A stretch of 64,000 bases of DNA from JAPWJZ01 sp966211335 (GCA_966211335.1 CBIHNF010000003.1:1-64000), one strand, 5' to 3'; positions 41,715-49,077 are shown, numbered from the stretch's first letter. A program made the numbers and translations. The notes: generated by a model from the sequence alone, not told the origin.

Positions 41715-41731
41715 CTTAAGCCAAACTTAAA
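41715..41731 (-). promoter_or_regulatory. PmrA/QseB-type box upstream of the envelope-modification operon
   Basis: On the operon strand the sequence is TTTAAG-TTTGG-CTTAAG, an exact match to the PmrA consensus (C/T)TTAAG-N5-(C/T)TTAAG, 60 bases upstream of the first gene. It is the probable binding site of the regulator encoded third in the operon. Confidence 0.75.
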
Positions 41732-41787
41732 ACGACGTTCCGGAAAGTATTATTGGGGCAAATCTTTTCTTATCAGCGTTTTAGACG

Positions 41788-41825
41788 AAAACGGGGCGCA
41801 GGTCAAAGACCGGCGCCCCGTTTTT
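41788..41825 (-). terminator. Terminator after the DEAD-box helicase gene
   Basis: AAAACGGGGCGC at 41788-41799 pairs with GCGCCCCGTTTT at 41813-41824 around an internal GGTC/GACC pairing. T-runs exist on both sides, so it may also work for rightward transcripts. Confidence 0.85.
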
Positions 41826-41848
41826 ATCGCTATTACGTCAAATAAGTC

Positions 41849-43678
41849 TTAGGCAGCGTCGCGGCGCGACTTGCCGAAAGACTTTTTCGGGCCGCCGGCC
41901 TTGAAGCCGCCGTTGCCGCGGCGCGCTGCCGGGCGGTCGCCGCCGGCTTTGTAAGGACGGTCGCCACGCGGCTTGTCAAAGCTGCGCTCGCCGGCCGGTT
42001 TGTACGGACGGTCACCGGCGGCTTTATACGGGCGGTCGCCACGGGGACGGTCGCCGTCAAAGCTGCGCTGGGGTTTATCGAAGGAGCGCGCGGGCTTGTC
42101 GAAGCTGCGCGGGCGGTCGTTGTTGTAGGGGCGGTCCGAACGCGGCTTGTCGTAGGAACGTTCAGCCGAACGCTCCGGACGATCATTGTTATAGCTGCGT
42201 TGCGGCTTGTCGAACGAACGCTCAGAACGCTCGTTATTAAAGCTGCGCTCCGGCTTATCGAAGCTGCGCGGACGATCGTTGTTGTAGGGACGATCCGAGC
42301 GGGGCTTGTCAAAAGAACGCTCGGAACGCTCGTTGTTATACGGGCGGTCGGAACGGGGCTTGTCGAAGCTGCGTTCGGGTTTATCAAAGCTGCGCTCTGC
42401 ACGGGGCGTATCGCTGCGGGTGTGCTCGGCTGCGTAACCGCCGGGGCGGCGCTTGTTGAAGCCGGATTTATCCGCGTAACGGTTCTCCGGTTTCCCGCCG
42501 AAGGATTTCTTGCCGCCGAAAGACTTGTTGCCGCCAAAGGAACGGCCGGCTTTCGGATTGGAAGCTTTGCCGGCGGGGCGCGCTTCACGCGGCGCACCGG
42601 GGTTCAGCAGCTGGTCAATCTCGCCCCACATTTCAAAGTCCTGCGGCGTGACGAAGCAGACGGCGGAGCCTTCTGCGCCGGCGCGCGCCGTGCGGCCGAT
42701 ACGGTGGATGTAGTCTTCCGCCACCTGCGGCAGGTCGTAGTTGATGACGTGTTCGATGTGCGGGATATCAAGGCCGCGGGCCGCGACGTCCGTCGCCACC
42801 ATGACGCGGTGTTTCTGGTCGCGGAACGCCTGGATAACGCGGTTGCGCTGGTTCTGGTTGAGGTTGCCGTGGATGGCGGCAGAGCTGTGATCATCATCGT
42901 TCAGCTTTTTCGCCATGCGGTCGGCGCCATGTTTCGTCTTCACGAAGATGATGACGGAGCCGGAGCGCGAACGCAGCTGCTGGAGCAGTTGCGAATATTT
43001 TTCGGACGCCTGCAGGCGCACGACTTCCTGCTGGATTTTCTTGATCGGCGCGTTGGCAACACCGACAGCGACGCGCTGCGGGTTGTTCATGTAGCGCTCG
43101 GCGATTTTCACGATATGCGGCGGCAGCGTGGCGGAGAAGAGCAGCGTCTGGCGCGTCTTCGGCATGCAGGCCAGAACGCGGTCGATCTGCGGGCCGAAGC
43201 CCATGTCGAGCATACGGTCGGTTTCATCGAGGACGAGGAAATCGGCGGTGGAGAGGTTCAGGCTGCGGCGCTCGAGGTGGTCGTTGATGCGACCGGGCGT
43301 GCCGACGATGATGCGCGGGCGCGCTTTCAGCTGGTTCAATTGCTTGAACATGGATTCGCCGCCGATCAGCAGCGCCGCCTTGATCTGGTGCGAGCCGACG
43401 AGCATTTTCTTCATGGCGTCGAGGACCTGCGCCGCGAGTTCGCGCGTCGGGGTCATGACAATTGCCATGCTGTTCGGGTTGTTGAGGAGACGCGTGATCA
43501 GCGGGATCGAGAAGGCGGCGGTCTTGCCGGTGCCGGTCTGCGCGGAGCCGAGGATGTCACGGCCTTCGAGAGCGAAGGGAACCGCCTGCGCCTGGATGGG
43601 CGTGGGGGTCGAGAATTGCATTTTCTCCAAAGCGGAGAGAAGCGGCTGGGGCAGGCCCAGCGTGTTGAAGTTTTCCAT
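41849..43678 (-). CDS. DEAD-box RNA helicase with repetitive disordered tail
   Basis: A 609-residue RhlE-like helicase. Core motifs: AQTGTGKTAAFSIP (I), PTRELAAQV (Ia), GTPGRIND (Ib), LDETDRMLDMGF (II, DETD rather than DEAD), SATLPPH (III), TDVAARGLDIPH (V) and HRIGRTARAG (VI). From about residue 375 the tail is low-complexity, with nine RS(F/Y)DKP units interleaved with DRPYNN and GDRPYK units, rich in Arg, Asp, aromatic residues. Such tails bind RNA and may form condensates. AAAGG precedes ATG 43678. The cold-shock gene lies just upstream, and the leader holds a strong hairpin. Confidence 0.94.
   Translation of the reverse strand: MENFNTLGLPQPLLSALEKMQFSTPTPIQAQAVPFALEGRDILGSAQTGTGKTAAFSIPLITRLLNNPNSMAIVMTPTRELAAQVLDAMKKMLVGSHQIKAALLIGGESMFKQLNQLKARPRIIVGTPGRINDHLERRSLNLSTADFLVLDETDRMLDMGFGPQIDRVLACMPKTRQTLLFSATLPPHIVKIAERYMNNPQRVAVGVANAPIKKIQQEVVRLQASEKYSQLLQQLRSRSGSVIIFVKTKHGADRMAKKLNDDDHSSAAIHGNLNQNQRNRVIQAFRDQKHRVMVATDVAARGLDIPHIEHVINYDLPQVAEDYIHRIGRTARAGAEGSAVCFVTPQDFEMWGEIDQLLNPGAPREARPAGKASNPKAGRSFGGNKSFGGKKSFGGKPENRYADKSGFNKRRPGGYAAEHTRSDTPRAERSFDKPERSFDKPRSDRPYNNERSERSFDKPRSDRPYNNDRPRSFDKPERSFNNERSERSFDKPQRSYNNDRPERSAERSYDKPRSDRPYNNDRPRSFDKPARSFDKPQRSFDGDRPRGDRPYKAAGDRPYKPAGERSFDKPRGDRPYKAGGDRPAARRGNGGFKAGGPKKSFGKSRRDAA
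41930..42405 (-). repeat. Tandem imperfect repeats encoding the helicase tail
   Basis: Degenerate in-frame repeats of units encoding RSFDKP, RSDRPYNN and GDRPYK, arrayed over about 475 bases. Such arrays can expand or contract by slippage. Boundaries are approximate. Confidence 0.8.
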
Positions 43679-43735
43679 TATCGTTGCCTTTCAAGGTCAA
43701 AAATTTGGCAACAATAATGGCGGGGGAAAGCTCTG

Positions 43736-43762
43736 CGGCGGGCGTCATCATGACACCCGCCG
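43736..43762. other. Strong hairpin between the cold-shock and helicase genes
   Basis: CGGCGGGCGTCAT at 43736-43748 pairs with ATGACACCCGCCG at 43750-43762 (13 bp with one G-U-type position), almost without loop. There is no T-run on the leftward side. It lies in the leader of the helicase mRNA or the tail of the csp mRNA; a second small hairpin (CTTCCCG/CGGGAAG) is at 43794-43812. Confidence 0.55.
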
Positions 43763-43824
43763 GAGCCTTTAATCCCTACCCGTTGCCAGGTATCTTCCCG
43801 AAATCCGGGAAGAAAATTTAGTGG

Positions 43825-44031
43825 TTAAGCGACCAGCTTGATGTTGGACGCTGCGGTTTTGCCGCGCTGCGTTGCGAGGTCGTAGGAGACTTTCTGGCCT
43901 TCGTTCAGCGTGTTGATGCCGAGGCCTTCAAGTGCGGAAATGTGAACGAACACATCTGCGCCGCCTTGATCGGGCTGGATGAAGCCAAAGCCTTTGGCGG
44001 GGTTGAACCATTTAACTGTTCCGGTTGCCAT
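43825..44031 (-). CDS. CspA-family cold-shock protein
   Basis: A 68-residue cold-shock domain: MATGTVKWFNPAKGFGFIQP contains RNP1 (KGFGFI), and DVFVHISAL is RNP2. It binds single-stranded RNA/DNA. AAAGGA lies nine bases upstream of ATG 44031. A leader of about 200 bases is inferred from the nearest promoter-like sequence. It precedes the RNA helicase gene on the same strand. Confidence 0.96.
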   Translation of the reverse strand: MATGTVKWFNPAKGFGFIQPDQGGADVFVHISALEGLGINTLNEGQKVSYDLATQRGKTAASNIKLVA

Positions 44032-44325
44032 GTATGGATATTCCTTTATCGAACCGTTGATATCGGTCTCACATCACCGTGACGCAAAACCATAAGAGAG
44101 GTTTACCAGGGGGTTTAGGTCTGGAACTCTTGGTCAAACGCAACGAAGATCTTTAAAGGAAATCGTTTCGTATCTTTAATGATACGTCCGCCCGCGAAGG
44201 CGGCCTGCAAATGCGAAGAGTTAGTCTCAACTCGGGAGTATATGTAACACCGCTCACGACATAAAACAAGGGTATTCTGTAAAGACAAACGCCTTTTAGA
44301 ACCTGTTTCCGGTAATTTAATTACT
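44032..44325 (-). promoter_or_regulatory. Long csp leader with candidate promoter at 44237-44264
   Basis: This 294-base stretch has no convincing gene. On the minus strand TTATGT (44264-44259), 16 bases and TATACT (44242-44237) could be a promoter, giving a 5' leader of about 200 bases, as expected for cold-shock mRNAs. A 76-codon open frame at 44115-44345 lacks a ribosome binding site and normal composition and was not called. Confidence 0.4.
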
Positions 44326-44877
44326 CTAGTTGATATAAACCTCATGCGGAGAATATTTGTTGAGAATCGTTCTCGCCTTATCTTCCTGTTCCGGGGAGCG
44401 AAGATTCACCCAGAGCAGCAACCCGCCCTTATCCATCGCGGTCTTCACGTAGTCCTCATGATGCTTGGCAATGAAACGGGCGAAAACGGCGCCGATGCTG
44501 GCGCCGCCGATGCCGCCGAGCGCAGCGCTCGCCATGACGACCGGCAGCGTGCCGACTGCAGCCGCTGCTATGCAGGACCCGATGACCGCGCCGACATAGA
44601 GCGGCACACCCAGCGCCGTCCCTTCAGCAGAGCCGCGCACTTCATCCGGCATAAAGACATCGCGCGGCGCATGGTGGTCGCGTTTCGCTTCCTCGACACT
44701 GTGGTACACATGGCCGACTTTTTCCTTCACGGTATTTTCATCGGCGAGGACGCTGAGTTCCTGCAGCATGAATCCGTCGCGCTGCAGTTCTTCCATGGCG
44801 TCTTGCAGGCTGACGGCGTCATCGAACACCGCGACTGCTTCGTGAATAATTCCAGTGTCTTGGCTGATGTGTTCCAT
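44326..44877 (-). CDS. Glycine-zipper membrane stress protein (hypothetical)
   Basis: A 183-residue protein from ATG 44877 (AGGA 12 bases upstream). The N-terminal half is a soluble alpha/beta domain resembling 'general stress protein' N-termini (EAVAVFDDAVSLQDAMEELQ), and residues about 88-135 form a glycine-zipper hairpin (GVPLYVGAVIGSCIAAAAVG, then ALGGIGGASIGAVFARF). The C-terminal segment GGLLLWVNLRSPEQEDKA suggests a second ferredoxin-like half. Probably inner-membrane associated. An EcfG-like promoter is 39 bases upstream. Confidence 0.75.
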   Translation of the reverse strand: MEHISQDTGIIHEAVAVFDDAVSLQDAMEELQRDGFMLQELSVLADENTVKEKVGHVYHSVEEAKRDHHAPRDVFMPDEVRGSAEGTALGVPLYVGAVIGSCIAAAAVGTLPVVMASAALGGIGGASIGAVFARFIAKHHEDYVKTAMDKGGLLLWVNLRSPEQEDKARTILNKYSPHEVYIN

Positions 44878-44916
44878 GGCGTTACCGTCCTGTTTCCTGT
44901 TGGCGCTGAAAAAACC

Positions 44917-44941
44917 AACGCGCGTATCCACAGAAAGTTTC
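44917..44941 (-). promoter_or_regulatory. EcfG-like promoter of the glycine-zipper stress gene
   Basis: Minus strand GAAAC (44941-44937), 16 bases, CGTT (44920-44917); one mismatch in the -35 (GGAAC expected). Distance to the start is 39 bases. Confidence 0.45.
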
Positions 44942-46061
44942 AGAACAGCGCCAGCTGTGCATCCCGCGCATTGCGGCGGAAATGCGCGGTTGTCAGTTCC
45001 GCGCGGCGGTTGAGGTTGAAGCGTTTTTTCGCCAGCTTGAAAATCATATTCACCTGCTCGGCATAAAACCCCTCCCCGTGCATGCGGCTGCCGAATTCCG
45101 CATCGTTCAATTTGCCGTCGCGGATGGAGCGGATGCGGTTGAGAATTTTATCGGCCCTGTCCGGAAAATGTTCATGCACCCAGGTCTGGAACAGGTCTTT
45201 CACGCCATAAGGCAGGCGCAGCATCGTATATCCTGCAGACGAAGCGCCGGCATTGGCGGCCGCTTCCAAAATCGCCGGAATCTCATGCTCGGTCAGCCCC
45301 GGCACCACGGGGCCGATGAGGACGTTCACGGGAATGCCCGCTTTCGCCAGCTGCTCGATTGCCTTCAGACGCAGCGGCGGCGTTGTGGCGCGCGGCTCCA
45401 TGATCCTTGCCAGTTTCGTATCGAGCGTCGTCACGGAAAAATTGACGGAGACCAAATTCATCGCTGCCATCGGCCCCAACAGATCAATATCGCGCGCGAT
45501 CAGCGCGTTCTTGGTGATGAATGAAACCGGGTTCCTGAAATCCGCCAGCACCTCGATGCAGCTTCGCGTAATCTTCATCTTGCGCTCCAGCGGCTGGTAG
45601 GGATCCGTCACGCCGCTGAGGAAAATGACGGCGGGTTTCCAGCCGGGGCTTTTCAGCTTTTCTTCCAGCAGCCGCGGCGCATCGGGTTTCGCGAAAATCT
45701 TTGTTTCAAAGTCGAGCCCTGCCGAGAGGCCGAGATATTCATGCGTCGGCCGCGCGAAGCAATAAATACAGCCATGCTCACAGCCGCGGTACGGGTTGAG
45801 CGTCGCGTCCATGCCGATGTCGGGGCTGTCGTTAGTCGATATGATGCTTGTTGATTTATCACGAAATACCTCCGTTCGGATGGGGCGCGGGCCGAATTCC
45901 TCTTCTTCTCCCTCAATAGGCAGCAGCCCTTCCGGATCCGCCTCGACGGTGAGCGGCTCGAAACGTCCGGCTGGGTTCTCCAGCGCCCCGCGGCCGTGGT
46001 TGAGCGGCTTGAGATCATCGGTTTTGCGGCTGGGGGTTTTGTAAGAGGAATCAGCTTTCAT
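44940..46061 (-). CDS. PA0069-type (SplB-like) radical SAM protein
   Basis: A 373-residue radical SAM protein from ATG 46061; a TTG at 46079 is in frame. The cluster motif is RGCEHGCIYCFARP (three Cys spaced 3 and 2). IFAKPDAPRLLEEKL, SGVTDPYQPLER and VSFITKNALIARD follow the spore-photoproduct-lyase-like family named after PA0069/Rv2578c. The reaction is not established, but a nucleic-acid repair role is suspected. A perfect LexA box lies 31 bases upstream of the start, which is direct support for damage-linked expression. Confidence 0.9.
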   Translation of the reverse strand: MKADSSYKTPSRKTDDLKPLNHGRGALENPAGRFEPLTVEADPEGLLPIEGEEEEFGPRPIRTEVFRDKSTSIISTNDSPDIGMDATLNPYRGCEHGCIYCFARPTHEYLGLSAGLDFETKIFAKPDAPRLLEEKLKSPGWKPAVIFLSGVTDPYQPLERKMKITRSCIEVLADFRNPVSFITKNALIARDIDLLGPMAAMNLVSVNFSVTTLDTKLARIMEPRATTPPLRLKAIEQLAKAGIPVNVLIGPVVPGLTEHEIPAILEAAANAGASSAGYTMLRLPYGVKDLFQTWVHEHFPDRADKILNRIRSIRDGKLNDAEFGSRMHGEGFYAEQVNMIFKLAKKRFNLNRRAELTTAHFRRNARDAQLALF

Positions 46062-46091
46062 TTTTCGACTATAACACAATATACCAATTAT

Positions 46092-46106
46092 GTTCTATAT
46101 ATGTTC
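46092..46106 (-). promoter_or_regulatory. Perfect alphaproteobacterial LexA (SOS) box
   Basis: GTTC-TATATAT-GTTC, exactly the consensus GTTC-N7-GTTC, located 31-45 bases before the radical SAM start and overlapping the place of a -35 element (a TATATT at about -10 follows). The divergent response regulator gene starts 110 bases away on the other side. Confidence 0.75.
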
Positions 46107-46129
46107 CAGTAATAAGTATTTATGGCAAT

Positions 46130-46154
46130 GGAACTACCCTTTCCGCGCAGTGTT
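46130..46154 (+). promoter_or_regulatory. EcfG-like promoter of the response regulator gene
   Basis: GGAAC at 46130-46134, 16 bases, TGTT at 46151-46154 (one mismatch), 61 bases before the start. Confidence 0.5.
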
Positions 46155-46215
46155 TGAGTCAGGGTAACCAAAATCCGGCCCCGACTACCGGCAAACGACA
46201 AAGAAGGGTAAGTGC

Positions 46216-46701
46216 ATGTTGAAATCCCAGCAATTCGCAGAAGATGCTCCCGTCCAGGACCTCGCCAAGACGGAAGAAGAAAAACGCAACGCCAAATCCG
46301 AAAAGCGCCACCATTCAGATGAGAGCACGATTATGCGCGTGCTCGTCGTCGACGATAACGTTGATTCCGCCAAGACCATGGGCTGGATGATGGAGATGTT
46401 CGGCAATCAGGTGCACCTGGCCTATACCGGCCCCGAAGCGTTGAAAGAAGCGCAGGAATTTAAGCCCCACCTCGTCCTTATGGACATCGGCCTTCCCGGC
46501 ATCAACGGCTATGAAGTCTGCCAGACGATGCGCCGCATGCCGGAGCTGGAAGACGCCGTGATTGTGGCACAGACCGGCTGGGGCGAGCGCGAGCATAAAG
46601 AAATGTCGAAGGAAGCAGGCTTTGACCATTATCTTGTGAAGCCCGTTGAAATGGGCGCGCTGAAAAAGCTCGTCGATACCATCCGCTCGGCAGCCCAGTG
46701 A
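46216..46701 (+). CDS. Single-domain response regulator
   Basis: A 161-residue protein with a charged N-terminal extension of 39 residues followed by a CheY-like receiver: acidic pair in VLVVDDNVDS, phospho-Asp90 in VLMDIGLPGINGYEV, Thr/Lys in AQTGWG and YLVKPV. No output domain. AAGAAGGG lies seven bases upstream of ATG 46216, supporting the long form. Likely partner of one of the orphan hybrid kinases. Preceded by an EcfG-like promoter. Confidence 0.92.
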   Translation: MLKSQQFAEDAPVQDLAKTEEEKRNAKSEKRHHSDESTIMRVLVVDDNVDSAKTMGWMMEMFGNQVHLAYTGPEALKEAQEFKPHLVLMDIGLPGINGYEVCQTMRRMPELEDAVIVAQTGWGEREHKEMSKEAGFDHYLVKPVEMGALKKLVDTIRSAAQ

Positions 46702-46740
46702 GTTCACATTTCGGGAAACTGTTATCTTTCAAGCACTAAC

Positions 46741-46766
46741 GGAACTGAAAATTCGTTCTGGCCGTT
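46741..46766 (+). promoter_or_regulatory. Exact EcfG-type promoter of the SH3 protein gene
   Basis: GGAAC at 46741-46745, 17 bases, CGTT at 46763-46766, exact match, 36 bases before the start. Confidence 0.72.
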
Positions 46767-46802
46767 GGCGCGTGCAGTAACAACCCCCGAAAGGAAACTT
46801 CA

Positions 46803-47390
46803 ATGAAATCTAAGTATGCAATCGCCCTTACCGCTTTCCTGGCTCTCGCCGGTATCGCTGGTACGGCTGATGCGGCCGTTGACGGCTTCGTCACCCATAA
46901 AATGGTCCTGCGCGCAGGCCCTAGCGCCAACTACCCCGCCATCGCCACCATCCATGGCAACCCTGCCATTGATATCTACGGCTGCACGGCCGGCGGCAAC
47001 TGGTGCGACGTTGGCTACCGCGGCGTTCGCGGCTGGGGCAACGGCAAGAACATGGTCGGTGAATTCCGCGCCAAGCGCTATGCTGTGAACCGCTACCAGG
47101 AGCGCCTTGGCGTTCCCGTGGTCGAATTCAACCAGACCCGCTACTGGAACGATTACTATCGCGACCGCCCCTTCTACCGCACGACCACCTACTGGTCGCA
47201 TGGCGAGCGCTACGACAGCCGCAACCAGCGCTGGATCGACCGCGATCATGACTTCGTTGATGACCGCGTTGACCGCGATCACGGCACCAAGAACAACTAC
47301 ATCACTGATGACCATCACCACCAGAACGGTCAATTTGACCAGGACAACTGGCATCAGACGACCAACTACAAAGACCGCTACAATAACTAA
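46803..47390 (+). CDS. Secreted bacterial SH3-domain protein
   Basis: A 195-residue protein with a signal peptide (ALTAFLALAGIAGTADAA) and a bacterial SH3 (SH3_3) domain at about 28-85: LRAGPSANYPAIATIHGN, then WCDVGYRGVRGWG. The remainder is a hydrophilic tail rich in Arg, Asp, Tyr and His (YYRDRPFYRTTTYWSHGERY). SH3 domains of this type bind the cell wall. Periplasmic. AAAGGAAAC precedes ATG 46803; exact EcfG promoter upstream and terminator downstream make it a monocistronic stress gene. Confidence 0.87.
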   Translation: MKSKYAIALTAFLALAGIAGTADAAVDGFVTHKMVLRAGPSANYPAIATIHGNPAIDIYGCTAGGNWCDVGYRGVRGWGNGKNMVGEFRAKRYAVNRYQERLGVPVVEFNQTRYWNDYYRDRPFYRTTTYWSHGERYDSRNQRWIDRDHDFVDDRVDRDHGTKNNYITDDHHHQNGQFDQDNWHQTTNYKDRYNN

Positions 47391-47428
47391 TCGGTCTTGA
47401 GTTTCACCTGCATTTTCAGGTGCAAAAG

Positions 47429-47465
47429 AAACCCCGCAGCTGTGCCCCAGCTCGCGGGGTTTTTC
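47429..47465 (+). terminator. Terminator after the SH3 protein gene
   Basis: AAACCCCGC at 47429-47437 pairs with GCGGGGTTT at 47454-47462, with AGCT/AGCT pairing inside, followed by TTTTC. Confidence 0.88.
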
Positions 47466-47493
47466 TTATGCGCCGCCGAGGCGCATAAAACAC

Positions 47494-47532
47494 TGCGGCG
47501 GGGAAAAGGCTTTTCGCATCATCCCCGCCGCA
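47494..47532 (-). terminator. Hairpin terminator for the leftward coiled-coil gene
   Basis: TGCGGCGGGGA at 47494-47504 pairs with TCCCCGCCGCA at 47522-47532. Leftward transcription continues into GTGTTTTATG, a modest T-run. A further hairpin, TATGCGCC/GGCGCATA, lies at 47467-47487. Confidence 0.55.
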
Positions 47533-47620
47533 ATTATTTGGTATTGCCTTTGTGACTTGTCACGGACTGTTCAAACCCCGCAACGCAGCTTCCAACAGAC
47601 TGCCGGAAACTTTGTTCCGG

Positions 47621-48121
47621 CTAGCAGAGCAGCTGCATATCTTTTTCGGTCTGGCCGTTGACGGGGTGCGTAACATCATCCGGCATCGCAAAAACGTTGC
47701 CCATATTGCCGAGGATCTTCTGGACGCCCGCGAAGACTTCTTTCAGGTTTTTCACCTCGTCCGTCGATTTGGGGCCAAGGTTGCCGCCTTCGTCTTCGAG
47801 GCGCGACAGCTCTTCCTTCGCAAGGCCGACGCGGGCGTGAATGTCATTCAGCCATTTGGGGCCGTTTTCAAACAGGTGGCGCGTCGTGCGCAAACCATCA
47901 GCGCTTTGCACCATCCAGCCCATCAGCATATCGGTTTCACGGCGGAGGCCTTCGTGCTCCAGCAGCTTGGCGTTTTTGGCCAGCAGGGCACGCAACTCCA
48001 TCACACTGTTGTCCAGCGCATCAATCTCGCGGGCGAGAAAATTCACGTAGGCCGGGTTGGCCTTTGCTTCACCATTCACGTTCACGATGATCGGCTGGCT
48101 GTTGGGGTTATTCTCGTCCAT
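47621..48121 (-). CDS. Hypothetical coiled-coil stress protein
   Basis: A 166-residue soluble protein, predominantly helical: AREIDALDNSVMELRALLAKN near residue 30 (given in part as REIDALDNSVMELRALL) and VGLAKEELSRLEDEGG near 98 suggest coiled coils. No signal peptide or membrane segment. I do not recognise the family. AGGAG lies nine bases upstream of ATG 48121. An EcfG-like promoter is 41 bases upstream, so it is probably a general-stress protein. Confidence 0.75.
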   Translation of the reverse strand: MDENNPNSQPIIVNVNGEAKANPAYVNFLAREIDALDNSVMELRALLAKNAKLLEHEGLRRETDMLMGWMVQSADGLRTTRHLFENGPKWLNDIHARVGLAKEELSRLEDEGGNLGPKSTDEVKNLKEVFAGVQKILGNMGNVFAMPDDVTHPVNGQTEKDMQLLC

Positions 48122-48162
48122 GGTTTTGCGCTCCTGTTGGCGTTTTTATGCTTTCACCTGCC

Positions 48163-48188
48163 AACCGCCGGAGCCTAGAGGCCGTTCC
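48163..48188 (-). promoter_or_regulatory. EcfG-like promoter of the coiled-coil gene
   Basis: Minus strand GGAAC (48188-48184), 17 bases, GGTT (48166-48163); one mismatch. 41 bases before the start and divergent from the next site. Confidence 0.5.
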
Positions 48189-48195
48189 TTGGCAG

Positions 48196-48221
48196 GAAAC
48201 TCAAGGGCTTGGGCGGGCGTT
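48196..48221 (+). promoter_or_regulatory. EcfG-like promoter of the DUF6496 gene
   Basis: GAAAC at 48196-48200, 17 bases, CGTT at 48218-48221; one mismatch in the -35. 43 bases before the start. Confidence 0.48.
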
Positions 48222-48264
48222 GGGGGGCATAACGACACCAGTCTTGTCACAAAGGAGAACGAAT

Positions 48265-48474
48265 ATGGCACCTACCAAAAAACCCGCTACAAAGGCCGGC
48301 AAAAAGCGCAAAGTTACAAAAGTCATGGATGAATACAAAGCCGGCAGCCTGAAATCCGGTAAAGGCGGTAAGGGCGGCAAGGTAAAGTCTCGCAAGCAGG
48401 CCATTGCCATCGCCCTGTCAGAATCAGGCCAGTCGCGCAAGAAAACTTCCAAAAAATCCACGCGGAAAAAGTAA
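48265..48474 (+). CDS. DUF6496-type small basic protein
   Basis: A 69-residue, very basic protein (Lys/Arg-rich, histone-tail-like) with the core VMDEYKAGSLKSGKGG and VKSRKQAIAIALSESG that defines DUF6496. It may bind nucleic acid; the function is not known. ATG 48265 has AGGAG seven bases upstream; a longer open frame from 48148 lacks this. An EcfG-like promoter precedes and a strong terminator follows. Confidence 0.87.
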   Translation: MAPTKKPATKAGKKRKVTKVMDEYKAGSLKSGKGGKGGKVKSRKQAIAIALSESGQSRKKTSKKSTRKK

Positions 48475-48486
48475 AACAGGCGCATG

Positions 48487-48522
48487 AAAAAAGCCCCGGG
48501 AATAAACCCCGGGGCTTTTTTT
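48487..48522. terminator. Bidirectional terminator between the DUF6496 and DUF4142 genes
   Basis: AAAAAAGCCCCGGG at 48487-48500 pairs with CCCGGGGCTTTTTT at 48508-48521, T-runs on both strands. Confidence 0.93.
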
Positions 48523-48537
48523 GTTCGGTAGACTGGC

Positions 48538-49059
48538 TTACGGAACGAGGCTGTAGGCCTTCCGTTCATGCGCTTCCAGCGTCGGCAGCGTAGAGGCTGC
48601 AAAGTAATGCAGCGATTCCGAGCGGCCATTTGCGCGGTAGTTGCGGAACAGGCGGACAGCATCGCTATGCGCGGCGCGTTGATCTTCGATATACGCGATA
48701 TCGAAATCATGGCCGTTCAGGCGTTTCAGCTCGTTCAGCTTGTCCTGATGTTCGCCGTCAAGCGTCTTGACGATCTCGTCTTGGCTGACGTTCGACTGGG
48801 CCACCGCATTGCGGAGGTCGGCCGAAGCGGCAGTGTGGTCTTTGATCATCATTTTGGCGAAAGAGCGCACTTCGCTGTCGTGCGACTTGCGGAGGGCAAG
48901 GCGGCTCGACATGATTTCGAAGTTGCCGCCGACGGCGGCTTCATGCACGAAATGCGCGCTGTTTGCACCCGCCATGGGGGCGTGATGGTTCATGACGCAG
49001 CCGGAGAGAAGAGCTGCGGCCAGCATGGCGCTGGCGGCCTTAAAGGTTTTGGATTGCAT
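48538..49059 (-). CDS. DUF4142 lipoprotein
   Basis: A 173-residue lipoprotein: lipobox LSGC (Cys21) after a typical signal peptide, then a four-helix ferritin-like DUF4142 domain (ANSAHFVHEAAVGGNFEIMS is its opening; SEVRSFAKMMIKDHTAASAD the second helix). DUF4142 proteins are periplasmic and associated with stress and exopolysaccharide phenotypes. AAGGA lies about ten bases upstream of ATG 49059. It is second to the glycine-zipper lipoprotein gene 18 bases upstream and probably shares its EcfG promoter. Confidence 0.88.
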   Translation of the reverse strand: MQSKTFKAASAMLAAALLSGCVMNHHAPMAGANSAHFVHEAAVGGNFEIMSSRLALRKSHDSEVRSFAKMMIKDHTAASADLRNAVAQSNVSQDEIVKTLDGEHQDKLNELKRLNGHDFDIAYIEDQRAAHSDAVRLFRNYRANGRSESLHYFAASTLPTLEAHERKAYSLVP

Positions 49060-49077
49060 AATGATATTTCCTTGGGG

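Noticed and set aside
41930..42405. Repeat array considered as a CRISPR
   Set aside because: Repeats are degenerate, in frame with the helicase and lack unique spacers of constant length. No CRISPR or cas gene was seen anywhere in the window.
41833..42597. 254-codon frame overlapping the helicase tail on the same strand
   Set aside because: Low-complexity shift of the tandem repeats; not an independent gene.
42200..43717. Long rightward open frame opposite the DEAD-box helicase
   Set aside because: Explained by the helicase reading frame; composition is Ala/Val/Arg/Asp-rich shadow type.
44115..44345. 76-codon leftward frame upstream of csp
   Set aside because: No ribosome binding site, unusual composition, and it overlaps the probable csp leader and promoter.
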